Under the pieces are notes generated by a model that was given only the letters and a program-made list of their open reading frames with translations, ran no database searches and was not told where the DNA came from. 64,000 nucleotides of DNA from Methylomonas albis (lineage in GTDB: Bacteria; Pseudomonadota; Gammaproteobacteria; Methylococcales; Methylomonadaceae), in the NCBI RefSeq assembly GCF_014850955.1, contig NZ_JACXSS010000001.1:2666001-2730000 (forward strand), given 5' to 3'. The first letter of the stretch is position 1. Each line of letters opens with the position of its first letter. The position numbers were made by a program, and so were the translations under genes. Below, one piece after another: positions 54,561-64,000 of the stretch.

Positions 54561-56909
54561 CTAAAATCCCGAGCCAAAGGTGAACTGGAAGGCTTGGGTT
54601 CTATCGGTACTCTCAGAATTCAGTGGCTGGGCGACACTCACCGCCAACGCCCCAAACGGAGACAACCATTCACCTGACAAGCCTACCGAATAACGAAAAT
54701 ATTTGCGCAAATCACCCGTACTAAGTCCTGGCGCCAGAGTACCAGCGTCAACGAACGAACCAATCCGCACCGATTTCATGTCGCTTAGAAACGGCACTGG
54801 GAAAAACAACTCGGCTTTGCCTATCAGCTTGGTAGACCCACCAATAGGCCGGTTATAGGTATTGGCAGTATTGATCTCATTTTTGTCTATTACACCCAGG
54901 GTGTTTTGCATAAAACCGCGAACGTCACCGGTACCGCCGGCAAAATAGTTTTCAAAAAACGGTAGTCCGGAACTGCCGCCATAGCTACCACCATGCGCAA
55001 CCTCACCCAATAAGCGGAAAGTAAAATCGTTGGATAATGGAAAATAATGCTGGTGTTTATAACCGACTTTGAAATATTCCAAATCGCTGCCGGGTACAGT
55101 AATCAATCCGGAGAGCCTCTGCTGGCCGCCGCTGTGAGCAAAAGTGGCTCTATCCAGCGTGTCATGGGTCCAACCTGCGGAAGTTGACAGCGTATCAAAG
55201 CTTTTTGTCCTGATAGCCGAAATATCGTCGCCTGCCTTGAAGCCCAGGAATTTTAAAATCGTATCAGAAGACAAGGTGGTGTTTTCAATCTCGGTGCGCT
55301 TCAAATCGATATCAAAACCGATTCTGTCGAACTCGTTTAATGGGATACCAAAATTGACTCCGGCATTGGTGATGGTTGTATTGTAGGCCGCCAAGTTGGC
55401 AGCGTAGGCATTACGCGAGGTGTAGCCAAGGTTGTAGCCCATCGCCACACCATCCAGCGTGTAGTACGGATCTGAAAAACCCAGATTGTACCGTGTCAAA
55501 ATACTGCTGTTGTTGAACGCAAAATCCACCCGCTTACCGGTACCGAAGATATTGTCTTGCGAGACGTTGGCGTTAAAAATGATACCTTGCACCTGCGAAT
55601 AGCCGACACCAGCCTGCAAGTTACCGGAGGCTTTTTCCTTAATCGAGTAATTGACATCAATCTGATCGGCCGAACCGACCACCGGAGGGGTTTCCACCCC
55701 TACTTCTTCAAAGTACCCCAATCTGTCCAAACGGGTCTTGGTGCGCTCGATCTTACTGCTGGCCGCCCAACTGGACTCCATCTGCCTAGCTTCTCGGCGA
55801 ACAACTTCGTCACGGGTCTTGGTGTTGCCCTTGACGTTAATCCGTCGCACATACACGCGTTTACCGGGATCGACGAAAAAGGTCATCGCTACGGTTTTTT
55901 GCTGCTCGTTAATCTCCGGAACCATATTCACGTTGGCAAAGGTATAGCCTTCGTCGCCCAGGCGATCAGAAATGGACTTGGACGTTTCGGTAGCGTTTTT
56001 TCGGGAGAAAATCTCGCCCGGCCCGACTTTAACCAATTTGATTAAATCTTCCGGCTGCACGATCAATTCACCGGACAATTTGACCTTTTCCAAGGTATAG
56101 ACGTCGCCTTCCTTGACGTTGATGGTGATGTAAATTTCCTTTTTATCCGCCGTAATATCGACCTGAGTGGATTCGATGGAGAAATTGATATATCCGCGGT
56201 CCAGATAATACGAACGCAGTTTTTCCAAATCCGCGGATAGCTTTTGCTTGGAATACTGATCGTCTTTGGAATAAAAAGACAGGAAATTGGTGGTGCTTAA
56301 TTCGAATTCTTTCCGCAATACGTCGTTGGCAAACGATTTGCTGCCGACGATATTGATTTGCTTGATTTTCGCAACCCGGCCCTCGGAAATATCGATATGA
56401 ATCCCCACCCGGTTACGGGTCAACTCCGAGACTTCGGTTTTAATTTTCAGACCGTATTTACCGTGACTGAAATATTGCCGGCGTAGCTCTTGTTCGACCT
56501 TATCCAGGATTTGTTTGTTGTAAACCTTGCCTTCCGCTAAGCCGATTTTTTTTAAGGCTTCAGTCAAGTCTTCCTTTTTGATGTCCTTGTTACCTTCGAT
56601 AACCACCTTCGCGACCGAAGGCCGCTCGACTACATTGACAACCAGCGTACTACCGTCGCGCTCCAGCGATATATCCTTGAAAAATCCGGTGTTGAATAAG
56701 GCTCTAATGGCTGCAGCTTGCTTGTCTTCAGAAAAGGTTTCGCCGACGTTAACCGGCAAATAATTGTAGACAGTACCGGCGGAAATTCTTTGCAGACCTT
56801 TGACTTGAATATCCTCAACTACAAAGCTACTTGCATGAGCGGCCTTGCCGGACAGCATACTCAGCAACAATATTTGTAATAGCGGTTTTTTCTTCACGCG
56901 GTCAGCCAT
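54561..56909 (-). CDS. bamA: Outer-membrane protein assembly factor BamA
   Basis: 782 residues from the ATG at 56909; a longer frame to 57038 adds unrelated residues before the signal peptide. Inserts beta-barrel proteins in the outer membrane. Signal peptide, five POTRA domains (about 24-420; FVVEDIQVKGLQRISAGTV opens the first) and the barrel. The loop-6 motif VRGF lies in GDVRGFMQNT and the C-terminus is FQFTFGSGF with the terminal Phe of barrels. An rseP gene, usually upstream, is absent. Confidence 0.96.
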   Translation of the reverse strand: MADRVKKKPLLQILLLSMLSGKAAHASSFVVEDIQVKGLQRISAGTVYNYLPVNVGETFSEDKQAAAIRALFNTGFFKDISLERDGSTLVVNVVERPSVAKVVIEGNKDIKKEDLTEALKKIGLAEGKVYNKQILDKVEQELRRQYFSHGKYGLKIKTEVSELTRNRVGIHIDISEGRVAKIKQINIVGSKSFANDVLRKEFELSTTNFLSFYSKDDQYSKQKLSADLEKLRSYYLDRGYINFSIESTQVDITADKKEIYITINVKEGDVYTLEKVKLSGELIVQPEDLIKLVKVGPGEIFSRKNATETSKSISDRLGDEGYTFANVNMVPEINEQQKTVAMTFFVDPGKRVYVRRINVKGNTKTRDEVVRREARQMESSWAASSKIERTKTRLDRLGYFEEVGVETPPVVGSADQIDVNYSIKEKASGNLQAGVGYSQVQGIIFNANVSQDNIFGTGKRVDFAFNNSSILTRYNLGFSDPYYTLDGVAMGYNLGYTSRNAYAANLAAYNTTITNAGVNFGIPLNEFDRIGFDIDLKRTEIENTTLSSDTILKFLGFKAGDDISAIRTKSFDTLSTSAGWTHDTLDRATFAHSGGQQRLSGLITVPGSDLEYFKVGYKHQHYFPLSNDFTFRLLGEVAHGGSYGGSSGLPFFENYFAGGTGDVRGFMQNTLGVIDKNEINTANTYNRPIGGSTKLIGKAELFFPVPFLSDMKSVRIGSFVDAGTLAPGLSTGDLRKYFRYSVGLSGEWLSPFGALAVSVAQPLNSESTDRTQAFQFTFGSGF

Positions 56910-57100
56910 GGAAAAGGAACAGGCGCGATTGTAACACGCAGTTTTCGGATTCCCGCGCCTTCGATGGTAAATACTCGTAAATCCTGGCCGAAAAATTGCT
57001 TTCTTATGCAGTTTCAATTGCAAAGCAAAACAATTCAAATAAAATTATAAAAAGCCAACGCAACCAATTGAAATAAAAAATTTTTCCCTTAATTATTTTT

Positions 57101-58399
57101 TCAGCGAAATGTATCGGCAACCAAGCTCCGGTAAACTATCCGTGCATAATCAGCTTCCAAAGCGGCCGCTTCGACGTCAGCCAGAGCGCTGACTCCACCT
57201 GCTCCCTTCACCGACACAATCGCCCTAGCTGCGTCCAGCTTATAAACCCCGGCCACGGAAACACCATGCTCAGGCGCGATCAGGCTATAGCAGGTGTTCA
57301 GCCAATGCGGTTCGGCGACTGGCTTTTGATTAATCAAACTCGTTACCGCCAACGCGCACGCCTTGGCTTCGGAATTGGCCGCAAAAGCCGATTTGGGGAT
57401 AGGTGAGTAGTGCGCGGCATCACCAACGACATGGATAAACTCGTCATATACCGATTGCCCGGTAAGGGGCCGCACCGGACACCAGCCGGTGCTATCGGTC
57501 AAACCATTCTGCACTGCGATTTGCGCGGCGGTTTGCGGCGGAATGATGTTCAACACATCGCCCCTGAATCGGTCGCCGAATTCGCTAGTCAGCACCCTAT
57601 TCTGCCGGTCCAGTTCGAGTAAAGGATTGTCAGCCAAACTATGCCACTCAATCAGACTATTGGAGGTGCCATAACCATAATGTTTCACCCAGCCAGCCTC
57701 GAACAGAGCCTGCTTGGAAAAGCTGCGCTTGGCATCGAGTATGAGTATTTTCGATCGAGGCTTATGTTGTTTCAGCCAATAAGCCATCATACTGGCCCGC
57801 TCGTATGGACCTGGCGGACAACGGTAAGGATCGGCCGGCACAGTCATCAATAGCACTCCGCCATCTGGCATCGCTTGCAGTTGCCGAGCCAGCAACAAGG
57901 TCTGCGGCCCGGCCTGCCAGGCATGCGGAAATTGCTCCGATGCTGCCTTATCGTAATCAGCCATCGCATCCCAGCGAAAATCGATGCCGGGCGACATGAT
58001 TAACCTGTCATAGCTAACGCTCTGCCCACCGGCCAATCGCAATCGCCGTTGCCCAGCGTCTAAACTGCTGACGCGATCAACTAACAGCTTGACTCCATAT
58101 TTGTCTTGAAAAGACTGGTAATCGACCGTCAATTGAGGAAGCTCTGTCAAACCGGCAAACAGCCAATTGCTGCCGGGACAAGTGATGTAGTTGGCTTTGG
58201 GTTCGACTAGGGTAACGTGGATATTTGCATCCAACAAACGCAGATATTTCGCGGCTGTCGCACCGCCAAAACCGCCGCCCACCACGACAACATGGGCTTT
58301 GGAACCCGTTAAATAGGGCATCCCGGCACAGCCGCCGAGGACGCCTACGCCTAACCCGGCGACGCCTTGTAAAAAACGTCTTCTGGAAAAGCCTGCCAT
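57101..58399 (-). CDS. fccB: Flavocytochrome c sulfide dehydrogenase, flavin subunit
   Basis: 432 residues. Twin-arginine-like signal (FSRRRFLQGVAGLG) sends it to the periplasm. FAD loop VVVVGGGFGGATAA (37-50), and the redox-active disulfide expected at Cys194 (YRCPPGPYERA) and Cys307 (GWCPVRPLTG), the FccB pattern. It oxidises sulfide and passes electrons to the cytochrome subunit. Its start overlaps the cytochrome gene stop (TAATG), so both are coupled. Confidence 0.92.
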   Translation of the reverse strand: MAGFSRRRFLQGVAGLGVGVLGGCAGMPYLTGSKAHVVVVGGGFGGATAAKYLRLLDANIHVTLVEPKANYITCPGSNWLFAGLTELPQLTVDYQSFQDKYGVKLLVDRVSSLDAGQRRLRLAGGQSVSYDRLIMSPGIDFRWDAMADYDKAASEQFPHAWQAGPQTLLLARQLQAMPDGGVLLMTVPADPYRCPPGPYERASMMAYWLKQHKPRSKILILDAKRSFSKQALFEAGWVKHYGYGTSNSLIEWHSLADNPLLELDRQNRVLTSEFGDRFRGDVLNIIPPQTAAQIAVQNGLTDSTGWCPVRPLTGQSVYDEFIHVVGDAAHYSPIPKSAFAANSEAKACALAVTSLINQKPVAEPHWLNTCYSLIAPEHGVSVAGVYKLDAARAIVSVKGAGGVSALADVEAAALEADYARIVYRSLVADTFR

Positions 58400-58692
58400 T
58401 AATTGCGACTCAAATATTCGGCAACCGCCTCCAGTTCCTCGTCGCTATAAGCTTTGGCCAGACGCGGCATCAGCGTAGCGGGTTTTTTATCGTATTTAAA
58501 ATCCAGCAAGGCTTGCTGGATCTGTTGCGCAGATAAACTCTTTAGCGACGGGATAGAGTTATCGGCACGATGCAAGGATTCGGCATGGCAGTTTCGGCAA
58601 TTAAAGGCAATCGCTCGTGCATCGATATCGGCATGAGCCATAGAGACGAACAAGCTCGCAACCAGTACAACAGCATAGCAAACCGGGCTCAT
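58399..58692 (-). CDS. fccA: Flavocytochrome c cytochrome subunit, single-heme
   Basis: 97 residues from MSPVCYAVVL. Signal peptide (about 1-21), then one heme-binding CRNCH (32-36) and a Met ligand in the TLMPRLAKAY segment, ending AVAEYLSRN. Small single-heme c-type cytochromes of this kind form the electron-accepting half of FccAB. An upstream in-frame start (58809) would place residues inside rlmB and is not used. Confidence 0.85.
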   Translation of the reverse strand: MSPVCYAVVLVASLFVSMAHADIDARAIAFNCRNCHAESLHRADNSIPSLKSLSAQQIQQALLDFKYDKKPATLMPRLAKAYSDEELEAVAEYLSRN

Positions 58693-58697
58693 AGCGC

Positions 58698-59441
58698 TTA
58701 AGCAAGCAGCTTCTGCCGAAACACTTCGTACAACAATACGCCCGCCGCCACCGACACGTTTAGGCTTTCCACCTGCCCAGCCATAGGTATTTTCACCAGA
58801 AAATCGCAATGCTGTCGGGTCAAATGGCGCATACCGGTGCCTTCAGCACCCATCACCAGCGCTAAGGGCATATCCAGTTTCATCTGAAACACCGTTTGCT
58901 CGGCTTCGCCGGCGGCACCCATGATCCAGATATTCTGCTCTTTCAACCAGCGCAATACTCGCGCCAGATTGGTAACCTGATACACCGGCACCGTTTCCGC
59001 CGCCCCGCTGGCTACTTTGCAAACCGTCGGCGTGATCCCGGCAGCATTGTCCTTGGTGACAATCACACCATGCGCACCCACCGCATCGGCGGTGCGTAAA
59101 CAAGCGCCGAGATTGTGTGGGTCTTGCACTTGATCCAGCACCAGATAAAACGGTGTGGTAGTCAACGCTTCGACATCCTGCTTGAGCTGGTCTTCGCTGC
59201 GCATCGCCGGCAACTCCACCGCCACCACGATACCTTGATGATTTTTGCCGTCGGCCATCTTTTCCAGCTTTTTGCGCTCGGCTTTTTCCGGAATGATGCC
59301 AAGCTTGGCGAGATCGTCGATCACTTGCTTCAGGCGAACATCCTGGCGTTGACCATCGACCCAGGCACGGCGAATTTTCTGCGGTGAATAATCCAGTGCG
59401 GCCTGCACCGCGTGAATTCCGAACAATTGGGTTAAACTCAT
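58698..59441 (-). CDS. rlmB: 23S rRNA (guanosine-2251 2'-O)-methyltransferase
   Basis: 247 residues. SPOUT methyltransferase with an N-terminal L30-like substrate domain (FGIHAVQAALDYSPQKIRRAWV) and a knot: FYLVLDQVQDPHNLGACLRTADA, MGAEGTGMRHL and IPMAGQVESLNVSVAAGVLLYE. Its ATG overlaps the rnr stop (ATGA), and in E. coli rnr and rlmB are also adjacent. Confidence 0.95.
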   Translation of the reverse strand: MSLTQLFGIHAVQAALDYSPQKIRRAWVDGQRQDVRLKQVIDDLAKLGIIPEKAERKKLEKMADGKNHQGIVVAVELPAMRSEDQLKQDVEALTTTPFYLVLDQVQDPHNLGACLRTADAVGAHGVIVTKDNAAGITPTVCKVASGAAETVPVYQVTNLARVLRWLKEQNIWIMGAAGEAEQTVFQMKLDMPLALVMGAEGTGMRHLTRQHCDFLVKIPMAGQVESLNVSVAAGVLLYEVFRQKLLA

Positions 59442-61762
59442 GAGCGACGGCGTCTTTTGGCTTTTGGCTTATTTGAGGCTTTTTTATCTTTATCCGACTT
59501 GACGGCTTTACCGCTCGATTCAACCTTTTTACGACCGGCAGACGACTTGGTTTTGGCAATTTTCTTACCCAACTGCATCAGCTCAAAATCGATCTTCTTA
59601 TCGTCCAGATTAACCCGCACCACCCGAATCTTAACCATATCGCCCAAACGGTAACGCACGCCGGTGCGTTCGCCGTGCAACTGATGTTTGGTGGCATCGA
59701 AGGCAAAATAATCCTGCACCAAAGAGGCGATATGCACCAAGCCTTCCACATAAATCGACTGTAATTCGACGAAAAAACCAAACCCGGTCACGGCGGAAAT
59801 GACACCGTCGAATTCTTCGCCGATCTTATCCATCATGTACTCGCATTTCAGCCAGCTCACCACATCGCGGGTGGCGTCATCGGCACGCCGCTCGTTCGCC
59901 GAACAATGCTCGCCCAACAACACCATGTCAGGATGCGTGTAATAAAAGCTGTCCACCGATTTGCCGGCCAGACAGTGCCGAATAGCCCGATGCACCAGCA
60001 AATCCGGATAACGGCGGATTGGCGACGTAAAATGCGCGTAGGCATCAAGTGCCAAGCCGAAATGACCTTTGGTTTCCGGGCTGTAGACTGCTTGCGACAT
60101 GGAGCGCAGCAAAATGGTCTGAATCAAATGCGCATCCGGCCTATCTTTTACCGATTCCAAAAGATGCATGTAGTCCAGAGGCGTGGGCTGAGCCTGGCCT
60201 CCGAGGAATAAGCCCAATTCGCCGAGAAAGGTTTTCAGCGCCAGCAATTTTTCCGTGCCGGGGCCGTCGTGAATCCGCAGTAAGCGCGGCATTTTTTTCT
60301 TGTTCAAAAACCGCGCTGCCGCGGTATTCGCGGTGATCATGAATTCTTCGATCAACTTATGAGCGTCGTTGCGCTGCAGAGGCACTATTTCCGCAATTTT
60401 ACGCTCGGAGCCAAACACGATCTTGGTCTCCTGGGTATCGAAATCCATGGCCCCGCGCAACTCGCGCTGATTGCGCATGACTTTGTACAAACCATACAAG
60501 GTCTGTAAATGCGGCAGCAAGTCGGCATATTTTTTAGCCAGTTTCTGATCGCCATCCACCAATATCCGCGCGACGTCGGTATAGGTCATTCGCGCATGAG
60601 AGCGCATCACGGCTTCAAAAAACCGCGAACGCAGGACATTGCCCTCCTCGTTAATCAACAACTCGCAGACCATGCATAAGCGGTCCACGTCCGGGTTCAA
60701 AGAACACAAGCCGTTGGAAAGTATCTCCGGCAGCATCGGGATCACTTTTTCCGGGAAATACACCGAGGTACTGCGATTTTTGGCTTCAGCATCCAGGGCT
60801 GTATCGACTTTCACGTAGTGCGATACGTCGGCAATCGCCACCAACAACTTCCAGCCTTTCGGGGTTTTCTGCGCGTAGACGGCATCGTCGAAATCACGAG
60901 CATCTTCGCCGTCTATGGTGACCAACGGCAACTTACGAATATCTTCCCTGCCCTGTTTGGCGGATTCGGGCACTTGTGGGGTTAATGCCTTGATTTCTTC
61001 TAATAACTGATCCGGCCATTGATTCGGCAATTCGTGCGAGCGAATCGCCATTTCGATTTCCATGCCCGGTGCCATATGTGCGCCCAGCACTTCAGTGATG
61101 CGGCCTAAGGGCTGGCAATGCTGACTGGGTTGCTGGATGATCTCGGCCACCACAATCTGACCTTTCTTGGCATGGCCGATGTCTTCCTTGGCAATCAACA
61201 CTTCGTGGGCGATTTTCTTGTTATCCGGCACCACATAAGCCACACGGCCTTCGGTAAAAAACCGGCCGACCACTTGATGCGTATTGCGTTCGCTTATTTC
61301 AATCACCGCAGCCTCGCGGCGTCCACGTCTATCAATGCCAGCCACGCGCGCGATTACTCGATCATTGGGCATCAGCGGTTTCATTTCCCGCGGCGACAAA
61401 AACAGGTCTTCGCTACCGTCATCAGGCTTCAAGAAACCGAAGCCTTCCGGATGCCCCAACACCCGACCGGCGATGGTATTATCACCAGAACCCAGGCTAT
61501 ATTTTTGCCGGCTATTAAAACTTAGCTGGCCGTCGCGCTCCATGGCGCGCAGCCGGCGGCGCAAAGCTTCCAGGGCATCGGGCGTTTCCAGGGCAAATTG
61601 TTGGGCGATTTGTTGGCGGCGTAACGGCTTGCCGGCTTCTTGAATAAGCTGGAGGATCAGCTCGCGACTGGGTATGGGGTTCTCGTATTTTTCGGCCTCA
61701 CGTTGTGCGTGCGGATCGACGAGTGCGTTAAAATCAGATGTCTGATCGGTATTTGATGTCAT
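59438..61762 (-). CDS. rnr: Ribonuclease R
   Basis: 774 residues. 3'-5' exoribonuclease that degrades structured RNA. A winged helix at the N-terminus (about 32-95), cold-shock domains, the RNB catalytic core with DGEDARDFDDAVYA (four Asp), an S1 domain (about 650-735) and a lysine-rich tail (KKASNKPKAKRRRRS). Directly followed by rlmB. Confidence 0.96.
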   Translation of the reverse strand: MTSNTDQTSDFNALVDPHAQREAEKYENPIPSRELILQLIQEAGKPLRRQQIAQQFALETPDALEALRRRLRAMERDGQLSFNSRQKYSLGSGDNTIAGRVLGHPEGFGFLKPDDGSEDLFLSPREMKPLMPNDRVIARVAGIDRRGRREAAVIEISERNTHQVVGRFFTEGRVAYVVPDNKKIAHEVLIAKEDIGHAKKGQIVVAEIIQQPSQHCQPLGRITEVLGAHMAPGMEIEMAIRSHELPNQWPDQLLEEIKALTPQVPESAKQGREDIRKLPLVTIDGEDARDFDDAVYAQKTPKGWKLLVAIADVSHYVKVDTALDAEAKNRSTSVYFPEKVIPMLPEILSNGLCSLNPDVDRLCMVCELLINEEGNVLRSRFFEAVMRSHARMTYTDVARILVDGDQKLAKKYADLLPHLQTLYGLYKVMRNQRELRGAMDFDTQETKIVFGSERKIAEIVPLQRNDAHKLIEEFMITANTAAARFLNKKKMPRLLRIHDGPGTEKLLALKTFLGELGLFLGGQAQPTPLDYMHLLESVKDRPDAHLIQTILLRSMSQAVYSPETKGHFGLALDAYAHFTSPIRRYPDLLVHRAIRHCLAGKSVDSFYYTHPDMVLLGEHCSANERRADDATRDVVSWLKCEYMMDKIGEEFDGVISAVTGFGFFVELQSIYVEGLVHIASLVQDYFAFDATKHQLHGERTGVRYRLGDMVKIRVVRVNLDDKKIDFELMQLGKKIAKTKSSAGRKKVESSGKAVKSDKDKKASNKPKAKRRRRS

Positions 61763-61824
61763 TGAATCTGTTTGCTGGGTTCTGCCGCCAATCCCATCTT
61801 GGAACTGACCGGCAATCGTCTTTG

Positions 61825-63417
61825 TTATATAAAATCATAGCCTTTCTTCTTGTTCTGGGTGGGTATCACATCGTCCAGAATACGCCGGCATTCGAACTGC
61901 CAATAGCCCAAGCCTATATTTCTCCGGCTGTTCAGAATGATGGGGAAATTCTCATGCCCCATAAACATCCGCAATAAGTCGCCATCTTTCAAGCGAAAAG
62001 AATCCATGATGATAAAGCTTTTTTCGCCTTCGTTATCTCTTATGCCGTAAATTAAGGCTTTTTTACTCTCCGCGGCAGTGTCGACCTCAAGCGCCTGATA
62101 AGCAACCGGAAAGGCTTGGGCGGCGATGACCATTACCTCGAATATCAGTTTAGAATCCTGCTTGGGCAACAGTATTTTGCACACCACGCCGAGGGATCGT
62201 TGTTGCGGCATGGCGTCCATCTTGCGAAAACTAACCAAGCTACCAATGGACAGTACACCTTCCTTATCGAAATTGCAGGACAAGGCGCGTTCCGAGTCAG
62301 TCTCGGCACGCATTTCCAGCCCGGATTCCAAGCCGGGCCTGCCGGTTTCCAATAGATCATAGGTCGTTTCCAAACCAATAGCCACATATCTATCCAGCCG
62401 ATCAGCAAAATACACCGTCCCTTGCGGCTCCTTGCCCTGCCAACGCTGCATCAGATAATCGAACAGCTCCGCCGATAGTTTTTGATGATTATTCTTATCG
62501 ACCTCAAGCGAACTAAAACGCGCTTCCTCTTTGCTGCACAGCTTGTCGGCTTGCTTGATGACTTTACCCAGCTTGGTCAGGTTGAGATAAAGCATCGCCG
62601 AATCGGACCTTCGATCGGTTTGCGCGGCATTCAGCAAAAAAGCCGGGGGCAAATCTTCGTCCATTAAAATGGCGCATTGCACGGCCTGCTCGGCAACCGG
62701 CTTGGTTTCGATTTGCAGAAAATCGCTGATTTTCTCCAAAAACTCATAAACCAGTTGAAACTCTTTCTGCATCAAGCCGGATGGATAGGCCAAACTGAGC
62801 AACAAAATTTGTTTGTAGCTGTCTTCGACCGACGACAGTTTACTAAAGATACCGCCCTGATCAGCCACTTTGGAACTAGCCTTATCCAGCTTGACGGCCA
62901 GTTTATACAGCGAGTGCAAATCGATCCAGATCCAGTCCGGCACCGGGTAGCTCATCATATAGTGACTTATCACAATGCGACTCAAGCCCCGAATAGTGCG
63001 CTGTATCGCTAAGGCCGTAGATTTACCCTGCAACCAGCCGATTTCACGACGCGTCAACTCCTTCACCACGCTCCAATAACCGATGGTAAATTGCCTTTCG
63101 ATTGCGCAAGCTAAGCCGAATATTTTTTTTTCGCCTTCACCCTTCGGAAAACCAAACTTGATCAGTCGCGAACGCAAATAATCGTCGATCAAGTAAAAGC
63201 TGTCTCTGAGTAATTCCAATGCATGCAGGCGTTTTGCCGCCGGCATTTCCACCGAAATCAACTCTCCCAGCAATTCGTGAAACAAGCGTGCGGCCAAACC
63301 CGGATTAGCAGTCGGAAGTTCGGCAACCCATTGACGTAGCGCATCGTCGGTAAACGACGCCAATAATTGCGGATCGTTTTTTTGCTGAGGGATGACCAGA
63401 AAAAAAGAGTTTTTCAC
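61825..63417 (-). CDS. Conserved protein of unknown function
   Basis: 530 residues, no signal peptide and no clear membrane segment. Largely helical N-terminal two-thirds with RLHALELLRDSFYLIDDYL and a Trp-rich WIWIDLHSLYKLA part, then a C-terminal beta-rich part (about 400-525; SIGSLVSFRKMD, GVVCKILLPKQD, MDSFRLKDGDLLRMFMG). I recognise no certain family; the last part is organised somewhat like a small barrel domain. Head of the strand leading to rnr, 62 bases away. Confidence 0.7.
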   Translation of the reverse strand: MKNSFFLVIPQQKNDPQLLASFTDDALRQWVAELPTANPGLAARLFHELLGELISVEMPAAKRLHALELLRDSFYLIDDYLRSRLIKFGFPKGEGEKKIFGLACAIERQFTIGYWSVVKELTRREIGWLQGKSTALAIQRTIRGLSRIVISHYMMSYPVPDWIWIDLHSLYKLAVKLDKASSKVADQGGIFSKLSSVEDSYKQILLLSLAYPSGLMQKEFQLVYEFLEKISDFLQIETKPVAEQAVQCAILMDEDLPPAFLLNAAQTDRRSDSAMLYLNLTKLGKVIKQADKLCSKEEARFSSLEVDKNNHQKLSAELFDYLMQRWQGKEPQGTVYFADRLDRYVAIGLETTYDLLETGRPGLESGLEMRAETDSERALSCNFDKEGVLSIGSLVSFRKMDAMPQQRSLGVVCKILLPKQDSKLIFEVMVIAAQAFPVAYQALEVDTAAESKKALIYGIRDNEGEKSFIIMDSFRLKDGDLLRMFMGHENFPIILNSRRNIGLGYWQFECRRILDDVIPTQNKKKGYDFI

Positions 63418-63515
63418 AAAGCATCCACAATTGAAGAAAGTACCGCCAATGGCATAACATCTCTACAGGCGATAAAGCCACGAGCGTCCGGCCTTGCAAA
63501 GCTATCACTCATCGG

Positions 63516-63839
63516 CTAGAACAACCCTTCGTCATCAACCATCAAATTTTGCAAGGCATTCACATCCTTTCTGAGTTGTTTCCTTGCCAATAACTTGGTT
63601 TGTACGCGTTCGGGAAGTTCGGTAAATATCAATACTTGATTGGCCACCAGCAAATCGACCAAATCGTCTATTACCCTAACCATATCATTATCGGTGGCCG
63701 ATAAGGCTTGTCTAACCTTGTCGCTGGAGAGCTGTTGCAAAAATGCCGCCACTTCCGGGTTATCGACATCAAGCCACTCGTCGCCGCTGTCGCGCAGCTG
63801 CACAATCGCTCCAGCGTGATCCCGGACTACAAACGGCAT
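63516..63839 (-). CDS. Conserved small protein ('tryptophan synthase beta-like')
   Basis: 107 residues, all soluble. Opens with MPFVVRDHAGAIVQL, then AFLQQLSSDKVRQALSATDNDMVRVIDDLVDLLVANQVLIFTELPE and ends KLLARKQLRKDVNALQ. Proteins with this layout carry the loose label 'tryptophan synthase subunit beta like'; they lack the catalytic domain, so that enzyme activity is not implied. Function unknown. Confidence 0.72.
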   Translation of the reverse strand: MPFVVRDHAGAIVQLRDSGDEWLDVDNPEVAAFLQQLSSDKVRQALSATDNDMVRVIDDLVDLLVANQVLIFTELPERVQTKLLARKQLRKDVNALQNLMVDDEGLF

Positions 63840-63910
63840 ATGCCACCTACAATTCCAATATTTCGCAAAGTGTCAAACCCGCCTGCAACCATTAGCGACG
63901 CTAAAGCCGA

Positions 63911-64000
63911 TCATCTAGCCGAGATAGTCAAAGCGCCTAGCGTTACGCCAATGTCTATGCCGCGTCCGTTGCCGGATAGCGCCAGAGAAATTTCACCGCG
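63911..64000 (-). CDS. Possible C-terminal end of a gene cut by the window edge
   Basis: On the minus strand the frame is open from the window edge for 29 codons (RGEISLALSGNGRGIDIG, then VTLGALTISAR) and stops at 63911. It is too short to assign. Confidence 0.25.
   Translation of the reverse strand, partial: RGEISLALSGNGRGIDIGVTLGALTISAR

Noticed and set aside
63305-63508. Short minus-strand frame beside the 530-residue gene
   Set aside because: Out of frame with the conserved gene, mostly overlapping its start region and without family features.

Overview
The window reads as a chromosomal segment of a gammaproteobacterium, most like a Methylococcales methanotroph such as Methylomonas. That placement is inference from gene style and neighbourhood (dnaE/rnhB/lpxA/fabZ/skp/bamA cluster, GreB, TrkA, NhaR, PEP carboxylase, a 107-aa 'tryptophan synthase beta-like' protein); no methane oxidation gene lies in the window. 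Most of it is ordinary, densely packed housekeeping DNA on both strands.

Left part (1-8.4 kb): the 3' part of ispG with its terminator, then a decayed patch (1.26-4.2 kb) with a frameshifted thioesterase, an in-frame fusion of an FMN reductase to a transglutaminase-like domain, a chemoreceptor stub and a methyltransferase without a clear start codon. A LysR/NhaR-type regulator follows, divergent from ppc.

8.5-14.2 kb: a four-gene export operon (small membrane protein, ABC exporter, HlyD-type adaptor, TolC-type lipoprotein). The ABC protein keeps Walker A but has lost the other catalytic motifs. 14.3-18.3 kb: slyD, greB, a tightly overlapped small-protein/ytfP/dtd operon, a striking Cys/His-repeat lipoprotein and a CBS protein. 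18.6-22.2 kb: a chemoreceptor fused to a PilZ domain, followed by a diguanylate cyclase, which suggests a local c-di-GMP link.

22.2-45.4 kb: symporter, ychJ, trmL, glgP, secA, trkA, two coiled-coil proteins, VOC protein, hyi and glxR (glycerate branch without gcl), a probable Fur-controlled operon (porin, FMN-binding protein, 4-TM protein), rnhA/yafS/mltD, a tRNA Ala-Glu-Glu operon behind gltX, and an OmpA/vWA lipoprotein.

45.5-48.6 kb is a wrecked mobile island around tRNA-Leu(CAG): an IS3-family element carrying a group II intron remnant, an integrase remnant split by an intact IS5-type element, and a second transposase remnant. A 16-bp inverted repeat bounds it. 48.6-64 kb: dnaE-rnhB-lpxA-fabZ-skp-bamA (without lpxD and lpxB), a flavocytochrome c sulfide dehydrogenase pair, rlmB, rnr and two conserved genes of unknown function.
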